A stretch of 46,945 bases of DNA from Acidimicrobiales bacterium (lineage in GTDB: Bacteria; Actinomycetota; Acidimicrobiia; Spongiisociales; ZC4RG35), in contig JAGFIR010000137.1 in the NCBI GenBank assembly GCA_024103415.1, positions 1 through 46,945 of the forward strand. Reading direction: 5' to 3'. The translations under genes were made by a program, and so were the position numbers. The notes beneath the pieces are model-generated. The model was not told the DNA's origin, did not search any database, and saw only the letters and a list, made by a program, of their open reading frames with translations. Below, piece after piece: positions 6,039 to 15,543 of this stretch (position 1 is the stretch's first letter; every line of letters starts with the position of its first letter).

Positions 6039-7037
6039 TCAGATTTCGGGCTTGGCCGTGCGGGTCATCAGGGTGAGCATCGCCTCGCGGGGATGGACCT
6101 CTCCGGCGAGGACCCGTCCCACCTGCTCGGCGATGGGCATCTCGACCCCGTGCTGATGGGCGAGGCCCAAAGCGCTCCGGGTCGTCTTGACTCCCTCGGC
6201 CACCATCCGCATCTCGGAGACGATGTCGTCGAGCTTGCGCCCCCGGGCGAGGGCGAACCCCACCTGGTAGTTGCGGCTCTTGGTGGAGCTGGCGGTGGCG
6301 ATCAGGTCCCCGACCCCGGCGAGGCCGGCGAAGGTGAGGGGGCGGCCACCCATGGCGACACCGAGGCGGGTGATCTCGGCGAGCGCCCGGGTGAGCAGTG
6401 TCGCCCGTGTGTTGTCCCCGAACCCGAGCCCGTCGGACATGCCCGACGCCAGTGCCATCACGTTCTTCAGGGCTCCGCCCATCTCGCAGCCGATCACGTC
6501 GTCGTTCGTGTAGACCCGGAAAGTCGGGCCCATCAACAGCTCCTGGATGGCCCGGGCCGGCCCGGGCTTCGGCGTGGCGACGACCGCGGCGGCCGGCTGA
6601 CCCTGTGCCACTTCGATGGCGAGGTTGGGGCCGGTGAGGACACCCATCAGGGCGGGGTCGCGATCGGGTGCCGCCTCGGCCATCACCCTGGTCATGGTGG
6701 CCAGGGTCTCCTGCTCGATGCCCTTGGTGAGGGAGATCAGCGGGATGTCCTCCGGTATCAGATCCACGAACCGGGCGAACGTGGCTCGATACCCGTGGGA
6801 CGGGACGGCCCACAGGATCGCCTCCACACCGGCGACGGCCTCTTCCATGTCCCCGGTCGGCACGACCGAGTCGGAGAGGTCGATCCCGGGGAGGTAGGCC
6901 TCGTTGCGTCGGGTCGAGCGGATCTCCTCGGCAAGCTCGGGTCGGCGGGCCCACAGCATCGTGGCCGTCGTCTTCGAGGCCAGGAGGGCAACCGTCGTCC
7001 CCCACGAGCCGGCGCCGATCACCGCCACCTTCTCCAT
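6039..7037 (-). CDS. gpsA: NAD(P)-dependent glycerol-3-phosphate dehydrogenase
   Basis: The 332-residue protein starts at the ATG giving MEKVAVIGAGSWGTTVA, the N-terminal dinucleotide-binding loop (GxGxxG at residues 8-13). The frame extends further upstream but without family sequence. Family motifs follow: the LTGPNLAIEVAQG segment, GGALKNVMALASGMSDGLG with the catalytic Lys, and the substrate loop GLGFGDNTRATLLTRALAE. It reduces dihydroxyacetone phosphate to sn-glycerol 3-phosphate for phospholipid synthesis in the cytosol. The start lies 53 nt from the divergent ychF start, and a TACCGT -10 box sits 8 nt upstream of the ATG. Confidence 0.95.
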   Translation of the reverse strand: MEKVAVIGAGSWGTTVALLASKTTATMLWARRPELAEEIRSTRRNEAYLPGIDLSDSVVPTGDMEEAVAGVEAILWAVPSHGYRATFARFVDLIPEDIPLISLTKGIEQETLATMTRVMAEAAPDRDPALMGVLTGPNLAIEVAQGQPAAAVVATPKPGPARAIQELLMGPTFRVYTNDDVIGCEMGGALKNVMALASGMSDGLGFGDNTRATLLTRALAEITRLGVAMGGRPLTFAGLAGVGDLIATASSTKSRNYQVGFALARGRKLDDIVSEMRMVAEGVKTTRSALGLAHQHGVEMPIAEQVGRVLAGEVHPREAMLTLMTRTAKPEI

Positions 7038-7045
7038 GGGCGCGC

Positions 7046-7051
7046 ACGGTA
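7046..7051 (-). promoter_or_regulatory. -10 box TACCGT for gpsA
   Basis: On the minus strand TACCGT ends 8 nt before the gpsA ATG and there is no Shine-Dalgarno in the spacer. This spacing implies a leaderless or nearly leaderless transcript. Confidence 0.5.
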
Positions 7052-7074
7052 GCGGCATGACTCGCGCCGACACC

Positions 7075-7080
7075 TAATGT
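7075..7080 (+). promoter_or_regulatory. -10 box TAATGT for ychF
   Basis: TAATGT ends 10 nt before the ychF ATG with no purine-rich ribosome site between. It is a plausible -10 element giving a very short leader. Confidence 0.45.
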
Positions 7081-7090
7081 CGCTCCGCGC

Positions 7091-8173
7091 ATGAGCCTCG
7101 CCATCGGAATCGTCGGTCTCCCCAACGTCGGCAAGTCGACGCTGTTCAACGCGCTCACCGCGGCGGGCGCCGTGGCGGCCAACTATCCGTTCGCCACGAT
7201 CGACCCCAACGTGGGCGTGGTGCCCATCCCCGACCCCCGGCTCGAAGTCCTGGCCGGGATGTTCGGCTCGGAGAAGATCACCCCGGCGACGGTGACCTTC
7301 GTCGACATCGCCGGCCTGGTCAGGGGGGCGAGCAAGGGAGAGGGCCTCGGAAACCGCTTCCTGGCAAACATCCGCGACGTCGACGCCATCTGCCACGTGG
7401 TGCGGGCGTTTCAGGCACCCGACGTGACCCACGTCGAGGAGGACGTCGACCCGGCCCGCGACATTGCCGTCATCGAGACCGAACTGGCACTGGCCGACCT
7501 GGAGACCATCGAGCGACGCCTTCCCCGTCTCGAGAAGGAGGCAACGGTCGATCGCAAGCTGGCGCCCCAGGTGGAGCTGATGCGGCGGCTCCACGCCACC
7601 GTCTCGGAGGGCAAGCGGGTCTCGGCGGATCCGGTGTTGTGGGAGAGGAGGGCCGAGTTCGCCGATCTCCACCTCCTCACGGCCAAGCCGGTCATCTTCG
7701 TGTTCAACTCCGACCCGGCCCTGCTCGCCGACGACGGGAGGAAGAAGGAGCTCGCCGATCTCGTGGCGCCGTCGGAGGCGCTCTTCATCGACGCCGAGTT
7801 CGAGGCCGAGCTCGCCGGGCTCGATCCCGCGGACCGCGACGAGCTGCTCGAGGCGGCCGGTCTCGAAGAGCCCGGCCTCAACCATGTGATCCGCGCCGCG
7901 TATCGAACCCTGGGTCTGCAGAGCTTCCTCACCGCCGGCCCCAAGGAGACGCGGGCGTGGACGATCCGCAGCGGCGCCACTGCCCCCGAAGCGGCGGGGG
8001 TTATCCACACCGACTTCCAGAGGGGCTTCATCGCCGCCGAGGTGGTCAGCTACGAGCGGCTCGTCGAGGCCGGATCCTGGCAGGCGGCCCGTTCCGCGGG
8101 CCTCATCCGGTCGGAGGGCAAGTCCTACGTGATGCGTCCCGACGACGTGGTCGAGTTCAGGTTCAACGTCTAG
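7091..8173 (+). CDS. ychF: Ribosome-associated P-loop ATPase/GTPase YchF (OLA1 type)
   Basis: The 360-residue protein is full length for the family. Residues 9-17 (GLPNVGKST) are the P-loop, [21 protein letters not shown] is the G3/switch II region, and VFNSDP stands where the altered G4 motif is found. The central part is the helical coiled-coil insert ([19 protein letters not shown]). The C-terminal TGS domain begins near 275 ([18 protein letters not shown]) and ends with the conserved DVVEFRFNV. YchF binds ribosomes and hydrolyses ATP, with roles in translation stress. It is divergent from gpsA. I see no unusual features. Confidence 0.95.
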   Translation: MSLAIGIVGLPNVGKSTLFNALTAAGAVAANYPFATIDPNVGVVPIPDPRLEVLAGMFGSEKITPATVTFVDIAGLVRGASKGEGLGNRFLANIRDVDAICHVVRAFQAPDVTHVEEDVDPARDIAVIETELALADLETIERRLPRLEKEATVDRKLAPQVELMRRLHATVSEGKRVSADPVLWERRAEFADLHLLTAKPVIFVFNSDPALLADDGRKKELADLVAPSEALFIDAEFEAELAGLDPADRDELLEAAGLEEPGLNHVIRAAYRTLGLQSFLTAGPKETRAWTIRSGATAPEAAGVIHTDFQRGFIAAEVVSYERLVEAGSWQAARSAGLIRSEGKSYVMRPDDVVEFRFNV

Positions 8174-8328
8174 GCACCCTGCTGCGCGGGGTGCGTACTC
8201 GGTAATTGGTACTGAGTAGTGAGAATTGAGCATGCCCGCCACCAGCGGTACTGGTCGGGCGCAAGCTTTCAGCGGTTACGGTAAGTCCCTCCAAGTAACT
8301 GGTACCGCGAGCGAAGCGAGCGTGAGCA
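8174..8328. repeat. GTAC-rich intergenic repeat element, copy A
   Basis: This spacer between ychF and gcvP holds a GTAC-rich string (TGCGTACTCGGTAATTGGTA from 8192, then CTGAGTAGTGAG) and, at its right end, CGAGCGAAGCGAGCGTGAGC (8307-8326). A related element with the same two parts, in the opposite orientation, fills the spacer at 30963-31055. No glycine riboswitch could be recognised before gcvP. The element is probably a dispersed non-coding repeat of this genome. Confidence 0.55.
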
Positions 8329-11145
8329 ATGGAGCGATTCGTTGACCGGCACATCGGCCCCCGACCCGACGAGATCGAGAAGATGCTGTCGGTGGTCGGT
8401 GTCGATTCCCTCGACGATCTGGTCTCCCGGACGGTCCCCGATTCGATCCTAGAGACCGATCTAGAGCTCCCCGAGCCGATGGGGGAGCACGAGCTGCTGG
8501 AGCACATGCGCTCGCTGGCGTCACGCAACCGGGTGCACCGGTCGATGATCGGTCTCGGCTACCACGACACCCACACTCCGCCGGTGATCCTCCGCAACGT
8601 GCTCGAGGATCCGGGGTGGTACACCGCGTACACGCCGTATCAGCCGGAGATCTCCCAGGGCCGGCTCGAGGTGCTGCTCAGCTTCCAGACCATGGTCTCG
8701 GACCTGACCGGTCTCGACATCGCCAACTCGTCACTGCTCGACGAGCCCACAGCAGCCGCCGAGGCGATGGCCATGGCCCGTCGCATCCACCGGGGCGATC
8801 GCACTGTCTTCTATGTCGACCCCGACTGCCACGTCCCCACGATCGAGGTGGTCAGGACCCGGGCCCGGGCCGTGGGAGTGGAGGTCCGGATGCTCGACGA
8901 AGAGGCAGATCCTTCCTCGGCGTTCGGTGTCCTGCTCGCCTACCCGGGATCGTCCGGTGCGGTCCGCGACCACCGGGAGACCGCCGCCAGGTTCAAGGAG
9001 GCCGGTGCGGTGGTGGTGGCTGCGACCGACCTGCTGGCGCTCACCCTGCTCACGCCTCCGGGGGAGTGGGGGGCCGACATCGCCGTCGGGTCGGCGCAAC
9101 GATTCGGAGTGCCCCTGGGCTTCGGCGGGCCCCACGCCGGGTTCATCGCCTGTCGGGAGGAGGACGTCCGCTCGCTTCCCGGGCGCCTCGTTGGCGTCTC
9201 CCGTGACCGGGACGGGAGGATCGCCTACCGGCTCGCCCTGCAGACCCGGGAGCAGCACATCCGCCGGGAGAAGGCGACTTCCAACGTCTGCACCGCCCAG
9301 GTGCTGCTCGCCGTGGTCGCCGCCCTCTACGCCTGTTATCACGGCCCGGAGGGGCTCAAGGCGATCGCGCAGCGGGTCAACCGGCTCACCGGGGCCCTGG
9401 CCGCCGCGCTCGAAGGGGCCGGCCACACGGTGGTCAACGAGACCTGGTTCGACACGCTGACCGTGAGCGTCCCCGGTGGCGCCGCCGAGATCCTGGCCCG
9501 GGCATCCGACGCGGGCATCAACCTCGGCCGGGTCGACGCCGACCACGTCAGGATCGCATTCGACGAGACCTGCGACGAGTCCGTCGTCTCCCAACTCTGT
9601 GCCGTCTTCAACATGGGCACCGCCGAACCGGCAGTGGGGATCCCCGACTGGGCGGTTCGGGAGTCGGACTTCATGACGCACCCGGTGTTCTCCATGTACC
9701 GGTCGGAGCACGAGATGCTCCGCTACCTGCGCCGGCTGTCCGACAAGGACCTGGCCCTCGACCGGACGATGATCCCCCTCGGCTCGTGCACCATGAAGCT
9801 CAATGCCACCACGGAGATGATTCCGATGACGTGGCCGGAGTTCGGGCGGATCCATCCCTACGCGCCGGGCGGGCAGGTGGCCGGGTACCTGGAGTTGATC
9901 CGCGAACTGGAGTCCTACCTCGCCGAGATCACCGGGTACGACCGGGTGTCCCTCCAGCCCAACGCCGGGTCGCAGGGTGAGCTCGCCGGTCTCCTCGCCA
10001 TCGCCGCCTATCACCGCTCCCGGGGTGATGAGCAGCGCACCATCTGTCTCATCCCGGCGTCCGCGCACGGCACCAACGCCGCCTCCGCCGTCATGGCCGG
10101 GATGGACGTGGTCGTGGTGGCCACGGACGAGAAGGGGAACATCGACCTCGACGATCTCGAGGCGAAGGCCGAGACCAACTCCGACCGGCTCGCAGCCGTC
10201 ATGGTCACCTACCCCTCGACCCACGGGGTGTTCGAGCCGGGGATCCGGCGGCTCGCCGACATCGTCCATCAGCACGGTGGCCAGGTCTACGTCGACGGGG
10301 CCAATCTCAACGCCATGGTCGGTCTGGCCAAGCCCGGTCACTTCGGGGCCGACGTCGGGCACCTGAACCTCCACAAGACCTTCACCATCCCCCACGGCGG
10401 AGGTGGCCCTGGCATCGGTCCCGTTGGCGCCAGGGAGCATCTGGCGCCGTTCCTGCCCAACCATCCTCTGGTCCCCGAGGCGGGCCCGGAGACGGGCATC
10501 GGGCCGATCTCGGGTGCGCCGTTCGGGTCGGCGGGCATCCTTCCCATCCCGTACTCGTACATCCGGTTGATGGGCGCGGACGGGCTGAGGAAGGCGAGCC
10601 AGGTGGCGATCCTGGCCGCCAACTACATCGCGGCCCGTCTCGGCGAGTACTTCCCGGTGCTCTACACCGGGTCGAGCGGGAGAGTGGCCCACGAGTGCAT
10701 CCTCGATCTGCGGCCCATGACCAAGGCCACGGGGGTCACAGCCGAGGACGTCGCCAAACGCCTGGCGGACTACGGATTCCACGCTCCGACGCTGTCGTTC
10801 CCGGTGGCCGGGACCCTCATGGTGGAGCCCACCGAGTCGGAGTCGCTCGCCGAGCTCGATCGCTTCTGCGACGCCATGATCGCCATCAAGGCCGAGGCCG
10901 ACCGGGTCGGTTCGGGCGAGTGGCCCGAGGATGACAACCCGTTGCGGATGGCCCCCCACACGGCCGAGGAGGCGGCGTCGGACGAGTGGACGCACCCCTA
11001 CAGCAGGGAGACCGCGGTCTTCCCCGTCCCCTCCGTCCGGATGGCGAAATACTGGCCGCCGGTGTCCCGGATCGACGGCCCCGGCGGTGACCGAAACCTG
11101 ATGTGCGCGTGCCCGCCTCTGGAGGAATTTGTCGGCCCGGCGTGA
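8329..11145 (+). CDS. gcvP: Glycine dehydrogenase (decarboxylating), P-protein
   Basis: The 938-residue single-chain P-protein begins with the family hallmark [14 protein letters not shown]. It carries both halves: an N-terminal pseudo-catalytic half ([51 protein letters not shown] in part) and a C-terminal half with [23 protein letters not shown] and the PLP-binding segment [16 protein letters not shown], in which Lys683 forms the Schiff base. It decarboxylates glycine and passes the aminomethyl group to lipoylated GcvH. GcvT and GcvH are not in the window. Little ribosome-site sequence precedes the ATG; the repeat element directly precedes it, so its promoter may lie in or before that repeat. 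Confidence 0.96.
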   Translation: MERFVDRHIGPRPDEIEKMLSVVGVDSLDDLVSRTVPDSILETDLELPEPMGEHELLEHMRSLASRNRVHRSMIGLGYHDTHTPPVILRNVLEDPGWYTAYTPYQPEISQGRLEVLLSFQTMVSDLTGLDIANSSLLDEPTAAAEAMAMARRIHRGDRTVFYVDPDCHVPTIEVVRTRARAVGVEVRMLDEEADPSSAFGVLLAYPGSSGAVRDHRETAARFKEAGAVVVAATDLLALTLLTPPGEWGADIAVGSAQRFGVPLGFGGPHAGFIACREEDVRSLPGRLVGVSRDRDGRIAYRLALQTREQHIRREKATSNVCTAQVLLAVVAALYACYHGPEGLKAIAQRVNRLTGALAAALEGAGHTVVNETWFDTLTVSVPGGAAEILARASDAGINLGRVDADHVRIAFDETCDESVVSQLCAVFNMGTAEPAVGIPDWAVRESDFMTHPVFSMYRSEHEMLRYLRRLSDKDLALDRTMIPLGSCTMKLNATTEMIPMTWPEFGRIHPYAPGGQVAGYLELIRELESYLAEITGYDRVSLQPNAGSQGELAGLLAIAAYHRSRGDEQRTICLIPASAHGTNAASAVMAGMDVVVVATDEKGNIDLDDLEAKAETNSDRLAAVMVTYPSTHGVFEPGIRRLADIVHQHGGQVYVDGANLNAMVGLAKPGHFGADVGHLNLHKTFTIPHGGGGPGIGPVGAREHLAPFLPNHPLVPEAGPETGIGPISGAPFGSAGILPIPYSYIRLMGADGLRKASQVAILAANYIAARLGEYFPVLYTGSSGRVAHECILDLRPMTKATGVTAEDVAKRLADYGFHAPTLSFPVAGTLMVEPTESESLAELDRFCDAMIAIKAEADRVGSGEWPEDDNPLRMAPHTAEEAASDEWTHPYSRETAVFPVPSVRMAKYWPPVSRIDGPGGDRNLMCACPPLEEFVGPA

Positions 11146-11247
11146 CAGACTGTCGCCGGAGACCCTCGAATCCGCTTGACAATCGCAGGGTTGGTGGGAT
11201 CGTGAACGGGCGGAGGAGAAGGAAATGGGCATCCCCAGGGTGAGACG
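11146..11247 (+). promoter_or_regulatory. Short intergenic region with TTGACA
   Basis: A TTGACA hexamer at 11176-11181 resembles a -35 element, but no good -10 follows at 16-18 nt. It may contribute to expression of the next gene. Confidence 0.2.
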
Positions 11248-12516
11248 GTGAGGTTCACCGGCGAGATACGAATCCCCGAATTGGACCACCCGGGTGTCCC
11301 GGCGTCGCTCCTGGTCGAGGACAACCAGGTAGAGATCCTCCTCGAGGGGGAGTCGCTGGGACGATGGTCGCTCTACGACGTCCGCGCGCGCCGTCTGGTG
11401 TCCGCCGCCTTCCAGTTGATCCTCGACGGTGAGGAGGTCACCTTCATCGCCGACGAGCCGGTCGACTTCGCCTATCGCGGGGTCGACCACATGGACGAGA
11501 CCCGGGCTCGCATCGAGGTGATGAGGGCCATCCCAAGGGGGATGGCCATCCGGAAGTCCCGCAATGGCGTCAAGCCTTCGCGCATCGGGGAACTGCGTGA
11601 GGCGATGGAGGCCAACCTCATGGCCGAGGCCAGGGTCCAGACCCGGCCGGCGCCGGCCCCCGCAGCGGTCGAAGAGGAGCGGGCCGTCGTCGAGGAGGCC
11701 GCGGCGGCAACCGAACCGGATCCTGTCTTCGCCGGGAACGACCCCCTCGCCGAGGAGAGACGTCGTCTCGAGGCGGAGCGGGTCCGGCTCGCGGAAGAAC
11801 GTGCCCGCCTCGAAGAGCTCCGACGCGAGGCCGAGGAACGCGACGCCCGGCGTATCGAGGCATTCCGCCTCGAGATGGCCCGACTGGAGGCCGAGAGGGC
11901 CGAGCATGAGCGCATCGAGGCCGAGCGGGCCCGTCAGTTCCAGGAGGAGATGGAGAAACTCCGCTCCGAGCGCCAGAGGCTCCAGGAGCTGGAGGCGCAG
12001 CTCACCGCACGGGCCGGGGACGACGCCGCCCGCGAGGAGGCCGTGCGCGCCGAGATCGAGCGTCTCGAAGAGGCACGTCTCGCCATGGAGCGCGCCGAGG
12101 CCGAGCGTGTCGCCGCCGCCCGGCGCGAGATGGAGGAGGTCGAGGCGAAGCGACGGGAGCTGGAGCGTCTCGAGACCCTCCAGGTAGAGATGGACCATCG
12201 TCAGCAGGAGATGGCGGAAGCCGAGCCCGAGCAGGAGCCGGTCGCCGCGGGTGCGCCGATCGTGTCACCGGACGACGAGCCGGACGCTCCCGAGGTGGTC
12301 GATCTCGATGCACTTCACGAGACCGAGGAGAAGGAGCCGGCGCTCGCAGGTGCTGCTGCGGCCAAGGGGCGTCCCGGGCTCCTGGGCGCGGTCAAGTCGG
12401 CGTTCACCCGGGGCAGCCGCAACCACGTCCACGACTTCGTCCCGGCCCCTGGCGGGATGGGGATCTCCCGGTCGATCTGCCAGGAGTGCGGTTACGTGTC
12501 GATCTCGAGCGACTGA
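11248..12516 (+). CDS. Coiled-coil protein with N-terminal beta domain and C-terminal zinc-ribbon-like tail
   Basis: This 422-residue protein has three parts. Residues 1-90 look beta-rich (LLVEDNQVEILLEGESLGRW, then LDGEEVTFIADEPVDFAYRG), a PH-like pattern. From about 165 to 315 it is a long charged coiled coil full of Glu, Arg and Ala (repeats such as LEAERVRLAEERARLEELRR). After an acidic linker the C-terminus holds NHVHDFVPAPGG followed by ICQECGYVS: two His and two Cys spaced like a small zinc site. I know no characterised family with this order. GTG at 11248 is used because the frame is blocked upstream. Its last 25 nt overlap the convergent ABC permease gene. A scaffold or division-associated role is possible but unproved. 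Confidence 0.75.
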   Translation: MRFTGEIRIPELDHPGVPASLLVEDNQVEILLEGESLGRWSLYDVRARRLVSAAFQLILDGEEVTFIADEPVDFAYRGVDHMDETRARIEVMRAIPRGMAIRKSRNGVKPSRIGELREAMEANLMAEARVQTRPAPAPAAVEEERAVVEEAAAATEPDPVFAGNDPLAEERRRLEAERVRLAEERARLEELRREAEERDARRIEAFRLEMARLEAERAEHERIEAERARQFQEEMEKLRSERQRLQELEAQLTARAGDDAAREEAVRAEIERLEEARLAMERAEAERVAAARREMEEVEAKRRELERLETLQVEMDHRQQEMAEAEPEQEPVAAGAPIVSPDDEPDAPEVVDLDALHETEEKEPALAGAAAAKGRPGLLGAVKSAFTRGSRNHVHDFVPAPGGMGISRSICQECGYVSISSD

Positions 12517-13292
12517 CGGCGGATCCCCGACGGCTCCCACCTGAAGAAGCGCAAGGCGAGAACCGCGCCGAACAGACCCCAGGCCATCATCACGCCGAGC
12601 CGCCAGACGATCGACCCGTCGATCAGCCATGGAACGAACTGGTCCACCGCCGACTCGACAAACGGGGCCAGTGGAAGCGCCCGTCCCACCAGTTGCAGCC
12701 AGGCCGGGGCGTCGGTGAGGGGGAAGAAGATCCCGGACACGAAGGTGAGCGGGAGGATCACGGCATTGGCCACGGCCGGCGCGGCCCGGGCGTTGGGCGT
12801 GACCATGGCCACGGCCACGCCCAGAGCGGAGAAGGCGGCCGCGCCGATGAGCAGGACACCGAAGAACACCGGCATGCGGCTCCAGGGGATCTCCACCCCG
12901 TAGACGAGGGCTCCGATGGCCAGCATCACCACGACCGACGCCAGGCCCAGGAGTGTCGCCGACAATACCCGGCCGGCCACGTGAGCCGAGAGCGGCATCG
13001 GCGACCCGTACACCCTCTTGAGGACACCGGCATCACGTGCCATCGCCGTGGAGATCGCCAGATTGGTGAAGGTCGCCGTCACCAGGCCAAACACCGCGAT
13101 CGCGGGTGTGAAGTAGTTGGACAGGGCTGACCCGTCACTCAACTCGCCGTCGCCGATGAAGAAGTTGAGCAGTATCAGGAACAAGAGCGGCATCACGAGC
13201 GTGAAGAAGGCGGCGACCACGTTGCGCAGGAGCAATCTGACCTGCATCCGGGTCTCGGCGAGAGCCAGTGCCAGCCACCCGGGTCGTCTCAT
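12492..13292 (-). CDS. ABC-2 type transporter permease
   Basis: The 266-residue protein has six hydrophobic segments typical of the ABC-2 membrane family: VVAAFFTLVMPLLFLILLNFF, AIAVFGLVTATFTNLA, a segment near 100 (LSATLLGLASVVVMLAIGAL), VFFGVLLIGAAAFSALGVAVA, AVANAVILPLTFVSGIFFPL and a last one (MMAWGLFGAVLALRFF). The ATG at 13290-13292 overlaps the TGA of the upstream ATPase gene (ATGA), so the two are translationally coupled. The pair forms a DrrAB-like exporter; the substrate is unknown. Its 3' end overlaps the convergent coiled-coil gene by 25 nt. Confidence 0.9.
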   Translation of the reverse strand: MRRPGWLALALAETRMQVRLLLRNVVAAFFTLVMPLLFLILLNFFIGDGELSDGSALSNYFTPAIAVFGLVTATFTNLAISTAMARDAGVLKRVYGSPMPLSAHVAGRVLSATLLGLASVVVMLAIGALVYGVEIPWSRMPVFFGVLLIGAAAFSALGVAVAMVTPNARAAPAVANAVILPLTFVSGIFFPLTDAPAWLQLVGRALPLAPFVESAVDQFVPWLIDGSIVWRLGVMMAWGLFGAVLALRFFRWEPSGIRRQSLEIDT

Positions 13293-14173
13293 TCCGCCCC
13301 ACCCACCAGCCGCAGATAGGTCTCTTCGAGCGTGGGCCTGCGCACCTCGAGGTCGGCGAGCTCGATCCCGGCCTCCAAAGCCCTTCCGGTGAGACGGTGC
13401 AGTTCCTCTGTCGGGGAGGAGGTCTCGACCATCACGAGACCGTCGTTTGCCTCCAACCCGAGTCGGGCCGCGTCCCCGTCGGAGACCCGAAAGCGGATCG
13501 TGGCGGGTCGGTCGGAGCGTCCACCGATGGAGTCGGGCGTTCCCTCGGCGACCACCCGTCCCCTGGTGATCACCACCACGCGGTCGGCCAGTTCCTGCGC
13601 TTCCTCGAGGTAATGCGTGGTGAGGAGGATCGTGGTGCCGTTGGCGGCGAGTCCCTCGATCACGGACCACGACTGCCGGCGTGCGGCGGGGTCGAAGCCG
13701 GTGGTCGGCTCGTCCAGGAAGAGCAGAGATGGATCCCCCACCAGAGCGAGGGCCAGGTCGAGCCGGCGTCGCTGCCCGCCGGAGAGCGTCTTGATCCTCG
13801 CCCCTGCCTTGTCGGCCAGCCCGACCAGCTCGACGACCTCGCCGATCGGGCGTGGCCTTTCATAGGGAAGCGCCTGGTGCGCCACCGCCTCGGTGACCGT
13901 CAACTCGTCTTCGATCCCGGACTCCTGGAGCACGATCCCGATTCGATCCCGGATCTCGCGGGCAGATGCGGCGGGATCCATGCCGAGGACCTCGACCTCC
14001 CCTCCATCCCGGTTACGGAAGCCTTCGAGGATCTCGATCGTGGTCGTCTTGCCCGCGCCGTTGGGGCCGAGGACGGCGACGACCTCTCCTTCCTGGACCT
14101 CCAGGTCGATGCCATCGACGGCCCGGTTGGACCCGTAGGTCTTGACGAGGCCGCGCACCCTGATCGCTGGCAC
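13289..14173 (-). CDS. ABC transporter ATP-binding protein (DrrA-like)
   Basis: I place the start at GTG (14171-14173), giving a 294-residue protein that begins MPAIRVRGLVKTYG; the longer frame upstream is antisense to manC. Motifs in order: Walker A GPNGAGKTTT near residue 39, Q-loop IGIVLQESG, signature LSGGQRRRLDLALAL, Walker B LLFLDEPTTGFDP, and the H-loop TTHYLEEA. A C-terminal extension of ~80 residues (ATIRFRVSDGD..., LEETYLRLVGG) is usual for drug or lipid exporters of this group. A TATCGT -10 box stands 8 nt before the GTG and shares two bases with the manC -10 on the other strand. Confidence 0.93.
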   Translation of the reverse strand: MPAIRVRGLVKTYGSNRAVDGIDLEVQEGEVVAVLGPNGAGKTTTIEILEGFRNRDGGEVEVLGMDPAASAREIRDRIGIVLQESGIEDELTVTEAVAHQALPYERPRPIGEVVELVGLADKAGARIKTLSGGQRRRLDLALALVGDPSLLFLDEPTTGFDPAARRQSWSVIEGLAANGTTILLTTHYLEEAQELADRVVVITRGRVVAEGTPDSIGGRSDRPATIRFRVSDGDAARLGLEANDGLVMVETSSPTEELHRLTGRALEAGIELADLEVRRPTLEETYLRLVGGAE

Positions 14174-14181
14174 GGCGTCGC

Positions 14182-14187
14182 ACGATA
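14182..14187 (-). promoter_or_regulatory. -10 box TATCGT for the ABC exporter genes
   Basis: TATCGT on the minus strand ends 8 nt before the GTG at 14173. It overlaps the divergent TACTCT of manC by two bases, so polymerase probably cannot open both promoters at once. Confidence 0.5.
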
Positions 14188-14191
14188 CTCT
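14186..14191 (+). promoter_or_regulatory. -10 box TACTCT for manC
   Basis: TACTCT ends 6 nt before the manC GTG and no ribosome site intervenes, the layout of a leaderless actinobacterial promoter. Confidence 0.55.
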
Positions 14192-14197
14192 GCGGTC

Positions 14198-15238
14198 GTG
14201 ACTTCGATACGACCGGTGATTCTCTCCGGAGGGTCCGGCACGCGGCTCTGGCCGCTCTCCACCCCGGATCTTCCGAAGCAGTTCGCTGATCTGATCCCGG
14301 GCCATCCGAGTCTCTTCGACGCCACCCTGCGGCGTCTCGACGGTCTCCCCGACGTGGGGTCTCCGGTGGTCGTGACCGGTGGCCGGCATCTCGAGTTGGT
14401 ATCCGCCTCCTTGAAGGACCTCGGTGCCCCCGACCCGGTCGTGCTGGTCGAGCCGGAGGGGCGGAACACCGGCCCGGCCGTGACGGCCGCAGCCCTGGCG
14501 CTCGTTCCGACCGAAGTGATGGTCATCCTCCCGTCCGATCACGTGATCGACGACCTCGACGCATTCCGGGCGGCGGTGACAACGGCGGCGCGGCTGGCGA
14601 GCTCGGGAGGAATCGTCACCTTCGGGGTCGTCCCCACCCGTCCCGACACGGGCTATGGCTACATCGAGATCGGGGATCCGGTGGAGGACGGTGCCCACCG
14701 CGTCGCCCGGTTCAGAGAGAAGCCCGGAGAGGACGAGGCCAGGGCGATGCTCGCCGACGGGCGTCATCTCTGGAACTCGGGGATGTTCGTGGCCACCGCC
14801 GGGACGGTCCTGTCCGAGATGGAGCGGCACCAGCCTCAGATCATGTCTGCGGTTCGTGACGCCCTGACGCGGGTCGACGGTGGCGTCATCGAGCTCGGCG
14901 ACCGATTCCGGGAGGCCACGTCCCTCTCGTTCGACCACGCCGTGATGGAGCACACCGAGGCCGGGCTGGTCCTGTCGCTCGACGCCGGATGGGACGACGT
15001 CGGCTCGTATCTCGCTCTGCACAAACACACCGACCGGGATGCGGACGGCAACGCCGTCTCGGGACGGGTCGTGCTCGACGGCGTCAGGGACTCTCTGGTG
15101 ATCGCCGGGTCGCGGGTCGTGGCCGTCGCGGGTCTCGAGGGGGTTGCGGTGATCGAGACCCCCGACGCGGTCCTCGTCGTCCCGCTCGATCAATCCCAGC
15201 GGGTGCGCAACCTCGCCGAGGAGGCCGGTTCGGCGTGA
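14198..15238 (+). CDS. manC: Mannose-1-phosphate guanylyltransferase
   Basis: The GTG at 14198 gives a 346-residue protein with the nucleotidyltransferase signature ILSGGSGTRLWPLS at residues 8-21, almost identical to ManC family members. Further motifs are VEPEGRNTGPAVTAAALAL, ILPSDHVIDD, RFREKPGEDEA with the sugar-phosphate-contacting FxEKP-type loop, and the LWNSGMF motif. It makes GDP-mannose from mannose 1-phosphate and GTP, feeding glycan and mannolipid synthesis. The isomerase domain of bifunctional enzymes is absent; length fits the single-domain type. Its stop overlaps the next start (GTGA), so the cytochrome gene is coupled to it. Confidence 0.93.
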   Translation: MTSIRPVILSGGSGTRLWPLSTPDLPKQFADLIPGHPSLFDATLRRLDGLPDVGSPVVVTGGRHLELVSASLKDLGAPDPVVLVEPEGRNTGPAVTAAALALVPTEVMVILPSDHVIDDLDAFRAAVTTAARLASSGGIVTFGVVPTRPDTGYGYIEIGDPVEDGAHRVARFREKPGEDEARAMLADGRHLWNSGMFVATAGTVLSEMERHQPQIMSAVRDALTRVDGGVIELGDRFREATSLSFDHAVMEHTEAGLVLSLDAGWDDVGSYLALHKHTDRDADGNAVSGRVVLDGVRDSLVIAGSRVVAVAGLEGVAVIETPDAVLVVPLDQSQRVRNLAEEAGSA

Positions 15239-15543
15239 GAAGGAAGGTCGCCGCGGTCGCGGCCGTGCTGGCCGTCGCCGGCTGCGGGGTCAGCGCCCCT
15301 CCGTCCGACGCCACCGGCGAGCAGATCTACCGGAACCTGTGTGCCAACTGCCACGGCGCCAACCTGGAAGGTCGGGTAGGCCCGGCGCTGGGACCGGGGT
15401 CGAACGCAGCAGCGCAGCCCGACAGCTTCATCGAGACCACCGTGCTCCACGGTCGTGGGGGGATGCCGTCGTTCCGATCGGTGCTCGACGACGATCAGGT
15501 GCAGAGGCTGATCGGATACCTGAGGGAGGTCCAGGGCGAGTGA
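15235..15543 (+). CDS. Small c-type cytochrome lipoprotein
   Basis: This 102-residue protein starts at a GTG overlapping the manC stop. The signal peptide ends with a lipobox (VAGC, Cys17), so it should be anchored on the outer face of the membrane. CANCH at residues 36-40 is the single haem c-binding motif, and GGMPSF (Met77) offers the sixth ligand. The C-terminal helix (DQVQRLIGYLREVQ) is typical of cytochrome c class I. It is likely an electron carrier between the menaquinol-oxidising complex and a terminal oxidase. It is translationally coupled to menC by a second GTGA overlap. Confidence 0.93.
   Translation: MRRKVAAVAAVLAVAGCGVSAPPSDATGEQIYRNLCANCHGANLEGRVGPALGPGSNAAAQPDSFIETTVLHGRGGMPSFRSVLDDDQVQRLIGYLREVQGE

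Noticed and set aside
5349-7052. Very long plus-strand frame opposite the EamA and gpsA genes
   Set aside because: It is an antisense frame typical of high-G+C codon bias; its product is low-complexity and both opposite-strand genes have clear family motifs.
8174-8328. Glycine riboswitch before gcvP
   Set aside because: I could not recognise the conserved aptamer cores; the spacer is filled by the GTAC-rich repeat found again at 30963-31055.
8731-12198. Minus-strand frame of over 1100 codons opposite gcvP
   Set aside because: It is the antisense shadow of gcvP and the coiled-coil gene; the product lacks any recognisable domain.
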